This document shows positions 35,562-45,482 of a DNA stretch of 64,000 bases, piece after piece. A program made the translations under genes and the position numbers. How positions within the stretch are numbered: the stretch's first letter is position 1; every line of letters starts with the position of its first letter. This DNA comes from Neorhizobium alkalisoli (lineage in GTDB: Bacteria; Pseudomonadota; Alphaproteobacteria; Rhizobiales; Rhizobiaceae): positions 124,001-188,000 of the forward strand of contig NZ_PVBN01000006.1 of NCBI RefSeq assembly GCF_002968635.1, in the 5' to 3' direction. The notes below the pieces were generated by a model. The model was given only the letters and a program-made list of their open reading frames with translations, ran no database searches and was not told the origin of the DNA.

Positions 35562-36683
35562 ATGGCCAAGCTTTTTGATCCAACCTCCTTCGGCGATATT
35601 CAACTTGCCAATCGCATCGTGATGGCACCCCTGACGCGCAACCGTTCGCCAAGGGCTGTTCCGAATGACCTCAATGTCACCTATTACGAACAGCGCGCCG
35701 CAGCGGGTCTGATCATCACCGAAGGTACCCCGGTAACCCAGCAGGGCCAAGGTTATGCGGATGTGCCCGGCCTTTACCTGCCGCAGGCTATCGACGGATG
35801 GAAGAAGGTCACGGACGCCGTTCATCGCAAAGGCGGTAAGATCGTCACCCAGATCTGGCATGTCGGTCGCGTATCGCACACGTCGCTTCAGCCGAATGGC
35901 GGCGCTCCGGTCGCGCCGTCCGCCATTCCCGCCGGAAGCAAGACCTATGTCATCAATCCGGACGGCAGCGGCGCCTTCGTCGACACATCCGATCCTCGCG
36001 CGCTCGAACTTTCCGAAATCCCGGGCATTGTGGAGGACTTCCGAAAGGGTGCGCGTGCCGCAATCGACGCCGGGTTCGACGGCGTCGAGATCCACGGAGC
36101 CAACGGCTACCTGATCGACCAGTTCCTGAAGTCCGGCGCCAATCAGCGCACCGACGAATATGGCGGCTCCATTGAAAACCGCGCCCGTTTCGTCCTGGAA
36201 GTCGTCGATGCAGTCACCAGGGAAATCGGCGCCGGCCGCGTCGGTATCCGCCTGTCGCCGGTGACACCCGGCAACGGCATTACCGAAACCAACCCGCAGC
36301 CGCTGTTCAATCATGTTGCCGAACAGCTCGGCTCGCGTGGCCTCGCCTTCATCCACGTGATCGAAGGTGCGACCGGCGGAGACCGGAACTTCTCCCAGGG
36401 AGACAAGCCCTTCGACTATCAGGAGATGAAGGCAGCCTACCGGAAGGCAGGCGGCACGGGCGGCTGGCTGGTCAACAACGGCTATGATCGCGAAAGCGCC
36501 AAGGCAGCTGTCGAAAGCGGTTATGCCGATGCCGTTGCCTTCGGCAAACTCTTCATCGCCAACCCGGACCTGGTGCAGCGTTTCAAGGACAATGCACCGC
36601 TCAACGAAGCCGACAAGTCCACCTTCTACGGCGGCGGCGCCAAGGGCTACACGGACTACCCGGCGCTCGAAGCAGTCGCCTGA
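35562..36683 (+). CDS. Old Yellow Enzyme family flavin oxidoreductase (NemA-like ene-reductase)
   Basis: 373-aa FMN-dependent TIM-barrel enzyme that reduces activated alkenes, nitro compounds or quinones with NAD(P)H. Active-site His178 and Asn181 lie in VEIHGANGYLIDQFLK. FMN contacts are seen at MAPLTRNR (21-28), QIWHVGR and near the C-terminus. QRTDEYGGSIENRARF is the family signature. The ATG at 35562 (MAKLFDPTSFGD) follows AAGGAA. It is probably co-transcribed with and controlled by the ArsR gene just upstream. Likely role: detoxification of electrophiles. Confidence 0.95.
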   Translation: MAKLFDPTSFGDIQLANRIVMAPLTRNRSPRAVPNDLNVTYYEQRAAAGLIITEGTPVTQQGQGYADVPGLYLPQAIDGWKKVTDAVHRKGGKIVTQIWHVGRVSHTSLQPNGGAPVAPSAIPAGSKTYVINPDGSGAFVDTSDPRALELSEIPGIVEDFRKGARAAIDAGFDGVEIHGANGYLIDQFLKSGANQRTDEYGGSIENRARFVLEVVDAVTREIGAGRVGIRLSPVTPGNGITETNPQPLFNHVAEQLGSRGLAFIHVIEGATGGDRNFSQGDKPFDYQEMKAAYRKAGGTGGWLVNNGYDRESAKAAVESGYADAVAFGKLFIANPDLVQRFKDNAPLNEADKSTFYGGGAKGYTDYPALEAVA

Positions 36684-36695
36684 CCGAAAATGACG

Positions 36696-36722
36696 AAGGG
36701 GCCGCCATGAGCGGCCCCTTTT
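36696..36722. terminator. Intrinsic terminator after the Old Yellow Enzyme gene
   Basis: GGGGCCGC (36698-36705) pairs with GCGGCCCC (36711-36718), loop CATGA, followed by TTTT. The flanking AA also helps termination of the convergent gene on the minus strand. Confidence 0.85.
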
Positions 36723-36726
36723 CATT

Positions 36727-37115
36727 CTAGCGTCCCGTCAATACGGAACGCGCCAGGAGAACGCTGACGACCGTCATTGCAATCGCATTTGCCGGATGCA
36801 GGGACTGGATGAAACCTATGCCTATGCCCTTGCCCGCGATCACGAAGACAAATTGCAGGCAATAGAGGCCGAGCAGCATGAGGACGGATACCCTGTACTG
36901 GCGCAGTTCCTGCCGCAGGAAAGCAAGCGCGACCATTCCAAGGATCGGCACGGCCAGCGCTCCGCCCGTCGCAGCGTGCACTCCCACAGGGAGCCGTCGG
37001 AAAAGATCGCGAGACGTGCAAGAAACACCTGGCCGCCGATCAGGGCCGGCATCGCGATAGCGAGGATGCGAAAGGCGGTCGGCACGGCCTTGCGCTCGAC
37101 AAGAGCATCGGTCAT
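36727..37115 (-). pseudogene. Frameshifted four-helix membrane protein (DUF6220-like)
   Basis: Two overlapping frames make one protein. The first, from ATG 37115, reads MTDALVERKAV...GGQVFLARLAIFSDGSLW. The second continues GVHAATGGALAVPILGMVAL... to a stop at 36727. They join by adding one G to the GGG (CCC at 36983-36985 on the plus strand). Together they give about 129 aa with four hydrophobic segments and the layout of DUF6220-type proteins. As read, the first frame ends in unrelated sequence. The start overlaps the stop of the upstream SDR gene (ATGA). Either a recent inactivating deletion or a sequence error. Confidence 0.7.
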
Positions 37116-38140
37116 GCCGCCCTCCCCGGCCGGCGAGCCAATTCCGGCAGCCTCGCCATGGAAGGTTCCGGCAGGTCCAGGCATTTAAGATCGAGAAGTG
37201 CGGCGCGAACCGCCTCGTCGATCGGAGTTGACGGCTCTTCGCCGAGCACGGCCAGCAGCCTGTCGTTGCTCATCCGCACCGGCAGCTTCCACAGATAGTG
37301 CATCTCGCCAAGCTCCCGGAATATCGGCACGAAGGGCGAACCGAGCTTCAGCAGCCACCACGGGAATGCCCTCACTTTCGGCTTGCCACCGGTGACCCGG
37401 CCGATCGCCGCGATCATCTGCTCGCCATCCTCATCCCAGAACCCGCGCATCTGGAAGCGTGCGAAACGCGGCAATTCCCGCTCGCGATCGATCAGCCGCA
37501 ACATGGTTTCGGCCACATCCGGCAGATAGGCCCATTGATGGCCGACACCTTTCGCATTGGGCCGGCTGACCGACAGAACCGGCTTTCCGGGCTTCACCAG
37601 CCCCTGGCTGAACCAGCTATTGGCGGCGCCAGGGCCAAAATAGTCGCCGGCCCGCACGATCAGCACCGGGATGCCCTCCTTCGAGGCGGTCTCAAGTCGC
37701 CGCTCGAGCTCGACGCGGATCGCGCCCTTGCGCGTCACCGGGTTCTGCGGGCTTTCCTCGGTGATATCCGGAAAGGCGTCCGGCCCATAATTGTAGACAG
37801 TCCCGGGCAACAGGATACGGGCGCCGACGGCACGGGCCGCCGCAATGGTATTGTCGAGCATCGGCAGGACGAGCTTCTCCCAGTCCTTGTAGCCCGGCGG
37901 ATTGACCGCATGAACGATGAGATGCGCGTCCTGGGCGGCATGGCGAACGTCGGCCGCCCTCATCGCATCGCCCTGCAGCCAATGGAAACGAGGCTCGCGC
38001 TTCGCCGCTTCGGCGGCCTTTCGGTGCAAGGCACGGACATTCCAGCCGCGAGCGACGAGGCCCCGGGCCACGTGGCCGCCTATGCCTCCGGTAGCGCCGA
38101 GAACGAGAGCGACGGGCGGGAAATTCGAGATATTGCTCAT
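37112..38140 (-). CDS. NAD(P)-dependent epimerase/dehydratase-like atypical SDR
   Basis: 342 aa. A Rossmann fold with glycine motif GATGGIGGH (15-23) is followed by VNPPGYKDWEKLVLPMLDNTIAAARAVGARILLPGTVYNYGP, in which the Tyr of the extended-SDR motif appears as VYNYG, and by a substrate-side domain. Substrate unknown. It is coupled by an ATGA overlap to the downstream frameshifted membrane gene and is divergent from a LysR regulator at 38240, the probable controller. ATG at 38140 (MSNISNFPPVALVLGATGG). Confidence 0.87.
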   Translation of the reverse strand: MSNISNFPPVALVLGATGGIGGHVARGLVARGWNVRALHRKAAEAAKREPRFHWLQGDAMRAADVRHAAQDAHLIVHAVNPPGYKDWEKLVLPMLDNTIAAARAVGARILLPGTVYNYGPDAFPDITEESPQNPVTRKGAIRVELERRLETASKEGIPVLIVRAGDYFGPGAANSWFSQGLVKPGKPVLSVSRPNAKGVGHQWAYLPDVAETMLRLIDRERELPRFARFQMRGFWDEDGEQMIAAIGRVTGGKPKVRAFPWWLLKLGSPFVPIFRELGEMHYLWKLPVRMSNDRLLAVLGEEPSTPIDEAVRAALLDLKCLDLPEPSMARLPELARRPGRAA

Positions 38141-38239
38141 ATCGATACTCCATTTCAGGGTTGCCGTTTTGATGATTGGAGTATCGTCCCTCCCTCTGAT
38201 ATACGGAATTCTCGAATCTCATTGAGCATCCATACAAAA

Positions 38240-39148
38240 ATGAATGACGTTAGTTGGGACTTCTATCGGACTTTTCTGGCCGTCCTCCGTTCGGGTTCCC
38301 TGTCTGCCGCCGCCCGCGAACTCGGCCTGACACAACCGACCGTCGGCCGGCACATCGATGCGCTGGAGGAAGCTGTGGGTTATCAGCTCTTCACCCGTTC
38401 GCAGCAGGGATTGCTGCCGACCGAGCCGGCGCTGGCGATGAAACCCTATGCGGAAAATCTGGCGGTCACGGCCGCCGCCATGGAGCGGCTGGCGTCGGGT
38501 GAAATCGGCACAGTCAAGGGAACGGTGAGGATCAGTGCAAGCGAAGTGATCGGCGTCGAAGTGCTGCCGCCGATCCTGGCGAGCCTTCAGGACGAGCATC
38601 CCGGGCTCGAACTGGAATTGTCATTGTCGGATTCGCTGGAGGATCTCTTGAACCGCGAGGCGGACATCGCAGTCCGTATGACCAATCCGGCTCAGGATGC
38701 ACTGATTGCCCGCCATATCGGCGAAATCCCGCTCGGCCTTTATGCTCATCGGCGCTATCTGGACCGGCATGGAATTCCCGAAAGCCCGGAGCAACTGGCA
38801 CACCATCGGATGATCGGTTTCGACAGGCGGACTGCCTTCGTCCGGGCGGCGGCAGTCCGCATCCGCTCCATGGCTCCGGGCTTTCCCGACATCGACGATA
38901 TCCGCTGGAGTTATCGGGCCGACAGCAATCTCGCACAGCTTGCGGCCATTCGAGGCGGCGCCGGGATCGGCATCTGTCAGATTGGTATTGCCGAGCGAAA
39001 TCCGGAGCTTGTCCGCGTCCTTCCTGAGGTCTTCGAACTGCCGCTCGATACCTGGGTAGCGATGCACGAGAACTTGAAATCGTCACCGCGCTGGCGCGTC
39101 ACATTCGATGCGCTCGTCAAAGGCCTGTTGGAATACGTCCGCGGCTGA
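38240..39148 (+). CDS. LysR-family transcriptional regulator (divergent from SDR)
   Basis: 302 aa. The HTH is VSWDFYRTFLAVLRSGSLSAAARELGLTQPTVGRHIDALEEAVGYQLFTRSQQGLL (about 4-60). The effector domain runs about 90-295. The start at 38240 (MNDVSWDF) has no strong ribosome-binding site. The frame stays open far upstream, but that is antisense to the SDR gene. The 99-base divergent region with the SDR gene should contain the operator. Ends four bases before the stop of the convergent DUF2188 gene. Confidence 0.91.
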   Translation: MNDVSWDFYRTFLAVLRSGSLSAAARELGLTQPTVGRHIDALEEAVGYQLFTRSQQGLLPTEPALAMKPYAENLAVTAAAMERLASGEIGTVKGTVRISASEVIGVEVLPPILASLQDEHPGLELELSLSDSLEDLLNREADIAVRMTNPAQDALIARHIGEIPLGLYAHRRYLDRHGIPESPEQLAHHRMIGFDRRTAFVRAAAVRIRSMAPGFPDIDDIRWSYRADSNLAQLAAIRGGAGIGICQIGIAERNPELVRVLPEVFELPLDTWVAMHENLKSSPRWRVTFDALVKGLLEYVRG

Positions 39149-39152
39149 GATC

Positions 39153-39416
39153 TCAGCGGGCATCGACGCCTTCCTCGCCATCCACCACCTCCGCCTCGGG
39201 GCGGTCACCACCATCGCTGTATTCGGTATGCCAGACACCTTTTTCGTCCTGCCAGCTGATCTCTTCCGGCTCACCTCCGACTTGCTGTTCCGTCGCGACG
39301 ATGCGCGCCGCCTGCAAAGCATCGGAATGAGTAGGAAAAGTTTCCGAATAGACGTCACCCAGACGGTAGGCCCAGCCACCATCGTGCTGCACGACTTTAT
39401 AGACAACCTTGGTCAT
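39153..39416 (-). CDS. DUF2188 domain protein
   Basis: 87 aa. The pattern KVVQHDGGWAYRLGDVYSETFPTHSDALQAARIVATEQQ is characteristic of DUF2188, a small alpha/beta domain of unknown function. An acidic tail follows (EAEVVDGEEGVDAR). The ATG at 39416 is preceded by GGAGGGAGT, a strong ribosome-binding site. Such proteins are common in rhizobial stress regulons, but I see no matching promoter here. It stands alone between LysR and the antiporter gene. Confidence 0.8.
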   Translation of the reverse strand: MTKVVYKVVQHDGGWAYRLGDVYSETFPTHSDALQAARIVATEQQVGGEPEEISWQDEKGVWHTEYSDGGDRPEAEVVDGEEGVDAR

Positions 39417-39634
39417 ACTCCCTCCGTGTTCCTTGTGGCCGCATTTATCCTGCCGGAACCAAGTCCGGACGCGGCATCGGGGTGGGAAAGCGAAAAGGGT
39501 GCCGCGAAGTTCCAGGCCACGATGAAATTATGTCATCAAAACGCGGATGCCGCAAACCGTCGATGGAAAAACGGCACTCTTGATGCTGATGCCTGCGGCG
39601 TTACATGCGCCAACACCAACAGCAGGAGCCGCCA

Positions 39635-40738
39635 GTGGGATTGCCCTCTCTCGTGAAGCAGGAAAAATTTCTTGTCATCGCGCTCGCTGCTGTCGGGATC
39701 AGTTTTTTCACCGAACATTCCATCCTGGAGGCGGGCAAGGCGGCATCCCTGATCGCAGCGGCCGCACTGATCTGTGTCATCATTCTCGCTTCCACACGTG
39801 TTGCCCATCACGCGGAAGTCCTTGCCCACAAGGTCGGCGACCCCTACGGCACGATGATCCTGACCCTATCTGCCGTTGCGGTCGAGGTTCTGATCCTCGC
39901 CATCATGATGAGGACCACGACATCCCCCACGCTGGTCAGGGATACGATCTACTCGGCCGTCATGCTCGACATCAACGGCATCCTTGGGCTCGCGGCGTTG
40001 CTCGGCGGGCTGCGACATGGCGAGCAGCCCTATAACGACGACTCCAGCCGCACCTACAGCGTCATGATCCTGACTGCCATGGGCATCTCCATGATGGTGC
40101 CGGAATTCATTCCGGCGGCCAAATGGCATTACTACTCGGCATTCACCATCGGCGCGATGGTCGCCCTCTATGCCCTTTTTCTCAGGATGCAGGTGGGCAC
40201 GCACAGCTATTTCTTCAGCTACAGCTATCCCCGGGCCAAACAGGCTTCGGGCGAACCTGCACCCGACGAAGACGCCGAAAACGAGTCATCGGCGCTCTCG
40301 ATCTCCATCATCCTCGCGGGCGTGCTGATCATCGGCTTCCTTGCAGAATTCATGTCGGCCTTCCTCAATACCAGCCTCGAAGGCAGCGGCGCGCCGCCGG
40401 CACTGATGGCGGTCACCGTGGCAGTGATTTCGGCCGCGCCCGAAATATTCACGGCTCTGCGGGCGGCGCTAAGAAACCGCATGCAGTCCGTCGTGAACAT
40501 CGCCATGGGTGCTTCTTTATCGACGGTGATCCTGACCGTGCCGGTCATGGAAGGCATCGCCCTGTATACAGAACAGCCCTTTATCATGGCGATGACGCCT
40601 GTTCAGACGGTGATGGTGGTGATCACGCTGGTTGTCGCTGCCATCAACCTGAACGACGGCCAGACTAACGCCATCGAGGGTATGACGCACTTCGTTTTGT
40701 TCGCCACATTCATCATGTTGACCCTTCTTGGTCTATAG
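39635..40738 (+). CDS. Calcium/proton antiporter of the CaCA superfamily (ChaA-like)
   Basis: 367-aa inner-membrane transporter with about 11 helices in two related halves. Signature acidic motifs: AHHAEVLAHKVGDPYGTMILTLSAVAVEVLILAIMM in the first half and SAAPEIFTALRAALRNRMQSVVNIAMGASLSTVILTVP in the second. These match the alpha-repeats of ChaA-type exchangers that expel Ca2+ (or Na+/K+) in exchange for H+. An acidic loop (PDEDAENESS) separates the halves. The GTG at 39635 has AGGAG six bases upstream and is preferred. An in-frame ATG at 39605 has none. Confidence 0.92.
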   Translation: MGLPSLVKQEKFLVIALAAVGISFFTEHSILEAGKAASLIAAAALICVIILASTRVAHHAEVLAHKVGDPYGTMILTLSAVAVEVLILAIMMRTTTSPTLVRDTIYSAVMLDINGILGLAALLGGLRHGEQPYNDDSSRTYSVMILTAMGISMMVPEFIPAAKWHYYSAFTIGAMVALYALFLRMQVGTHSYFFSYSYPRAKQASGEPAPDEDAENESSALSISIILAGVLIIGFLAEFMSAFLNTSLEGSGAPPALMAVTVAVISAAPEIFTALRAALRNRMQSVVNIAMGASLSTVILTVPVMEGIALYTEQPFIMAMTPVQTVMVVITLVVAAINLNDGQTNAIEGMTHFVLFATFIMLTLLGL

Positions 40739-40899
40739 AAAATCCATATCCCTCGAGCCCTTGCTGGCTGGATCGGAATCATATTGAAAACCTCTTAAAC
40801 CCGTTTCTCCATTTGCCATGGACGGCGGGCCGAGCGTATACAGGCCGGGCATCCGGAAAGATTCTTCAAGCCTTCGATCTATTCCAGTGGAGGAACCCC

Positions 40900-42018
40900 A
40901 TGTCGACACCACCTTACAGAGCCGATCACGTCGGTTCGCTGTTGCGCCCGGCTTCCGTCAAGGAAGCCCGCAAGAAGTTCTACGAGGAAAAGAGCATTCC
41001 CGCGGCCGAATTGAAGGCTGTCGAGGACGAAGCGATCAAGGATCTGGTCAAGTTGCAGGAAGGCGTCGGCCTCAAGGTCGTGACCGATGGTGAAGCGCGC
41101 CGCCACTTCTGGCACTACGACTTTCTGGGCGAACTGGACGGCATGGAATTCGTCACGCGCGAAGCCCACAAGGGCGTTACCTTCCACGGCGTAAAGCTTC
41201 CCCCGACCTTCCCGACGATCAACGGCAAGCTCGATTTCCCCGACAATCATCCGCATCTCGAACACTTCAAATACCTGGCATCCGTGACGAATGTTACGCC
41301 GAAGATTTCCATTCCCGGCCCGAGCGTCGCGCATTACCGCACGGCCAAGGCCGACATCCATCCGGCCGAATATCAGGACGTCGAGGCGCTGTTTGCCGAT
41401 CTCGCAAAGACCTATTCCAAGGCAGTGCAGAAATTCTACGAAGCCGGCTGCCGCTATCTGCAGATGGACGATATCTACTTCGCCTATCTCGGCGACGAAA
41501 AGCAGCGCGCCATGAAGCGCGAGGAAGGCTTCGATCCGGATTGGCTGATCAAGAAATACGCCTGGATGATGCACGAGGCGATCAAGGACCGCCCGAAGGA
41601 CATGTTGATCGGCATGCATATGTGCCGCGGCAACTTCCGTTCCACCTGGGCGGCCGAGGGCGGTTATGATGCGGCAGCCGACGCCATCTTCAATCACACC
41701 GGCGTCGACATGTTCTTCATGGAATACGACACCGAACGCGCCGGCGGCCTGCAGCCGCTGAGCCTGCTTCAGAAGGGTTCCAAGCAGCGCGTCTATCCGG
41801 GCTTCATCACCACTAAGACCGGTGAGCTGGAAAGCCTGGACTCGCTTCGCCGACACTTCGACGACGCGGCGAAACATGTCGATATCGACCAGCTCGGCAT
41901 CGCGCCCCAGTGCGGCTTCGCCTCTACGGAAGAAGGCAATTCGATCACCGAAGACGACCAGAAGCGCAAGCTGGAACTGGTGGTTAAAACCGCCGAAACC
42001 ATCTGGGGTACGGCCTAG
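40900..42018 (+). CDS. MetE C-terminal-like, cobalamin-independent methionine synthase family protein
   Basis: 372 aa, about the size of the MetE catalytic half only (YxjG/YxjH-like). It begins YRADHVGSLLRPASV. Putative zinc ligands are in IGMHMCRGNFRSTW (His, Cys), a Glu in FFMEYDTERAGG, and Cys in IAPQCGFASTEEGN. Such short forms transfer methyl groups to homocysteine from a donor other than the triglutamyl folate, or work with a separate folate-binding protein. The donor is unknown here. The ATG at 40900 follows GGAGGAACCCC. It stands alone. Confidence 0.88.
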   Translation: MSTPPYRADHVGSLLRPASVKEARKKFYEEKSIPAAELKAVEDEAIKDLVKLQEGVGLKVVTDGEARRHFWHYDFLGELDGMEFVTREAHKGVTFHGVKLPPTFPTINGKLDFPDNHPHLEHFKYLASVTNVTPKISIPGPSVAHYRTAKADIHPAEYQDVEALFADLAKTYSKAVQKFYEAGCRYLQMDDIYFAYLGDEKQRAMKREEGFDPDWLIKKYAWMMHEAIKDRPKDMLIGMHMCRGNFRSTWAAEGGYDAAADAIFNHTGVDMFFMEYDTERAGGLQPLSLLQKGSKQRVYPGFITTKTGELESLDSLRRHFDDAAKHVDIDQLGIAPQCGFASTEEGNSITEDDQKRKLELVVKTAETIWGTA

Positions 42019-42027
42019 TCGCCCATG

Positions 42028-42060
42028 CCGACCGCGGGTAGTCTTTTTACTCGCGGTCGG
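42028..42060 (+). terminator. Hairpin after the MetE-like gene
   Basis: CCGACCGCG / CGCGGTCGG, a 9-bp perfect stem extended by GTA/TAC around a CTTTTT-containing loop, ten bases past the stop. No T-run follows. Confidence 0.55.
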
Positions 42061-42121
42061 CCCTTGAGAAATCCTCGCTCCGCCCGACGTTTCCCTGAGA
42101 GACAATCCAAGGGAGAGCACA

Positions 42122-42568
42122 ATGGGTATTTTCGACAAGATCAAAAATGCGATTTTCGGGGGCAGCGCTGAAGCGGCGACAGGCGCAAAACCGGCAGAAC
42201 CATTGAAGCCAGCCGCTCCAGTCGCCGCTTCGACTTCGGCGGCGCCGGCATCCACTTCCGCCGCCGCGCCCGCGTCCCAGACGGCGCAGGCCTCCCCTTC
42301 ATCGTCCGGCCCGGTTGATATCACCCCGATACTCGATGCGGCCGTCAAGAAAAGCGGCCAGAAGCTCGATTGGCGCAAGTCAATCGTCGATCTCATGAAA
42401 GCGCTCGATCTGGATTCAAGCCTTACGGCCCGCAAGGAACTGGCTGACGAATTGGGCTATACCGGCGACAAGGACGGCTCGGCCGAAATGAACATATGGC
42501 TGCACAAGGCTCTCATGAAGAAGCTGAGCGAAAATGGCGGCAAGGTACCCGCCGATCTCCTCGATTGA
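42122..42568 (+). CDS. DUF3597 domain protein
   Basis: 148 aa. It starts MGIFDKIKNAIFGG, a DUF3597 hallmark, and has an Ala/Pro/Ser-rich linker (about 18-62). The conserved C-terminal domain is VDITPILDAAVKKSGQKLDWRKSIVDLMKALDLDSSLTARKELADELGYTGDKDGSAEMNIWLHKALM. It resembles BON/LysM-associated small helical proteins of unknown function. The ATG follows AAGGGAGAGCACA, and the gene has its own terminator downstream, so it is a monocistronic unit. Confidence 0.88.
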   Translation: MGIFDKIKNAIFGGSAEAATGAKPAEPLKPAAPVAASTSAAPASTSAAAPASQTAQASPSSSGPVDITPILDAAVKKSGQKLDWRKSIVDLMKALDLDSSLTARKELADELGYTGDKDGSAEMNIWLHKALMKKLSENGGKVPADLLD

Positions 42569-42592
42569 GCCTCAACGCCCCAATCTGAAGGC

Positions 42593-42617
42593 AAGCCCGC
42601 CCTCCTGGCGGGCTTTT
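42593..42617 (+). terminator. Intrinsic terminator after the DUF3597 gene
   Basis: AAGCCCGCC / GGCGGGCTT stem with loop CTCCT, followed by TTTT. Confidence 0.85.
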
Positions 42618-42783
42618 GCTATCAACCGCGCCGCTTGCCAGGATAAAATTATCTTGAACGATGCGTGTACAACCATTTCGGATGGCTGCCCTAGATGAAG
42701 GCTATTGCTTGATGCTCCATGACCGCGTGCGGGGAGTATCGCTTTAGCCGTGCGGCGAATGCCGCGATCGAAGGGAATTCACA

Positions 42784-44010
42784 ATGAAACGTCTCGGTAT
42801 TCTTCTGATTGCTTCGGCTCTCTCCGCCGGCGTCGCTTCTGCTCCGGCCCTTGCCCAGACCGCAAGCCAGCCCGCCGAAACCAAGAAACCCAATGCGCCC
42901 AAACAGAAACCAGCCTTCAGCGGGCAAACGCGAGCGCCTCAGCCGACGCAGATCCCAAAAATCGCCCAGGAAGTCGTCGCCGAGGACCTGCCGCACCTCT
43001 GGGCTATGGAATTTTTGCCAGACGGCCGCATGCTGGTTACCGCAAAGGCGGGCGCCATGCATATCATTTCCGAGGAGGGTCAAGCCGGTCCGAAAATCGG
43101 CGGCGTGCCCAAGGTCCTCTCCGGCGGCCAGGGCGGACTGCTGGATGTGACGCTGGCTCCCGACTTCGCGAGTTCCAACATGATTTTCTTCTCCTTCTCG
43201 GAAGCGCGGGAGGGAGGCAATGGCACATCTGTCGCTTCGGCAAAACTGGTGACCGACGACCGCGGCGGCGGCAAGCTGGAAAACGTCAAGGTCGTCTTCC
43301 GCCAGATGCCGAGCTATGACGGCAACAAGCATTTCGGTTCGCGCCTCGTCTTCGGCCCGAATGGCGAACTTTACGTCACTGTAGGTGAGCGCTCGGATCC
43401 GAAGCCCCGGGTTCAAGCCCAGGACTTGAAGAGCGGCCTCGGAAAAGTCTTCCGCATCGACACGAACGGCAAGGCTCTTCCCGACAACCCATTTGTCGGG
43501 CGCGAAGGCGCGCAGCCCGAGATCTGGAGCCTCGGCCACAGAAACCTGCAATCGGCCACGCTCGACGGACAAGGACGCCTCTGGACTGTCGAGCATGGTC
43601 CGCGCGGCGGCGACGAACTCAATCGTCCCGAACCCGGGAAGAACTACGGCTGGCCGGAAGTCACCTACGGTATCGATTATAGCGGCAAACCGATAGGCAA
43701 GGGCATCACCGCGATGAAAGAAACGGAACAGCCGGTCTATTACTGGGATCCGGTCATCGCCCCCTCCGGCATGGCTTATTATAACGCCGACGCCATTCCC
43801 GAATGGAAAGGCTCCTTCCTGGTCGGCGGCCTTGTCTCGCAAGGGATCGTCGTTCTCCACATGGACGGCGACAAAGTTGCTTACGAGGAGCGCGTTCCGC
43901 TGAAAGCACGTATCCGCGATGTGAAGGTCGGACCGGACGGCGCCGTCTATGCCGTCACCGAACAGCGCGGCGGCGGAGGATCGACGATCCTGCGGCTGAC
44001 GAAAGGCTGA
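42784..44010 (+). CDS. PQQ-dependent soluble aldose sugar dehydrogenase (YliI/Asd family), exported
   Basis: 408 aa. Sec signal peptide MKRLGILLIASALSAGVASAPALAQ, then a Pro/Lys/Gln-rich linker (to about 60) and a six-bladed beta-propeller of the glucose/sorbosone dehydrogenase family. Conserved pieces: PHLWAMEFLPDGRMLVTAKAG, GLLDVTLAPDF, HFGSRLVFGPNGELYVTVGER, EIWSLGHRNLQSATLDGQGRLWTVEHGPRGGDELN and GLVSQGIVVLHMDG. These supply PQQ and Ca2+ sites. It oxidises aldoses in the periplasm. The ATG at 42784 is used. pqq genes are not in the window. Confidence 0.93.
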   Translation: MKRLGILLIASALSAGVASAPALAQTASQPAETKKPNAPKQKPAFSGQTRAPQPTQIPKIAQEVVAEDLPHLWAMEFLPDGRMLVTAKAGAMHIISEEGQAGPKIGGVPKVLSGGQGGLLDVTLAPDFASSNMIFFSFSEAREGGNGTSVASAKLVTDDRGGGKLENVKVVFRQMPSYDGNKHFGSRLVFGPNGELYVTVGERSDPKPRVQAQDLKSGLGKVFRIDTNGKALPDNPFVGREGAQPEIWSLGHRNLQSATLDGQGRLWTVEHGPRGGDELNRPEPGKNYGWPEVTYGIDYSGKPIGKGITAMKETEQPVYYWDPVIAPSGMAYYNADAIPEWKGSFLVGGLVSQGIVVLHMDGDKVAYEERVPLKARIRDVKVGPDGAVYAVTEQRGGGGSTILRLTKG

Positions 44011-44022
44011 AGCGTCGAAAGC

Positions 44023-44047
44023 AAAAAGCCCGCCGTCGCCGGCGGGC
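44023..44047 (-). terminator. Intrinsic terminator of aatA (minus strand)
   Basis: GCCCGCCG (44028-44035) / CGGCGGGC (44040-44047), 4-base loop. On the minus strand the stem is followed by TTTTT. For the plus-strand dehydrogenase gene only CTCTCGTT follows, so it is a weaker stop in that direction. Confidence 0.85.
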
Positions 44048-44072
44048 CTCTCGTTAAATTGCGTCGAAACGC

Positions 44073-45329
<1,257 letters not shown>

Positions 45330-45482
45330 CTACGCTCTATGTCTAAACTATGACGGGGTTTCAAGCGGAAAGCTTGAATGCGACCGATCAAAGAAGCTGA
45401 TTAAAACCTTCGAAACCTTCTTTACAACCGCGTAACCCTTGACTGTTACAACCAGAAGGACAAGCAAGGAAAGTCCGATGGC

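Noticed and set aside
37298-38239. Upstream in-frame extension of the LysR gene that starts at 38240
   Set aside because: It is antisense to the SDR gene; the HTH domain begins right after the ATG at 38240.
40739-40899. SAM-type riboswitch before the MetE-like gene
   Set aside because: No conserved SAM-I or SAM-II core could be matched in the 161-base leader; only a normal ribosome-binding site is visible.
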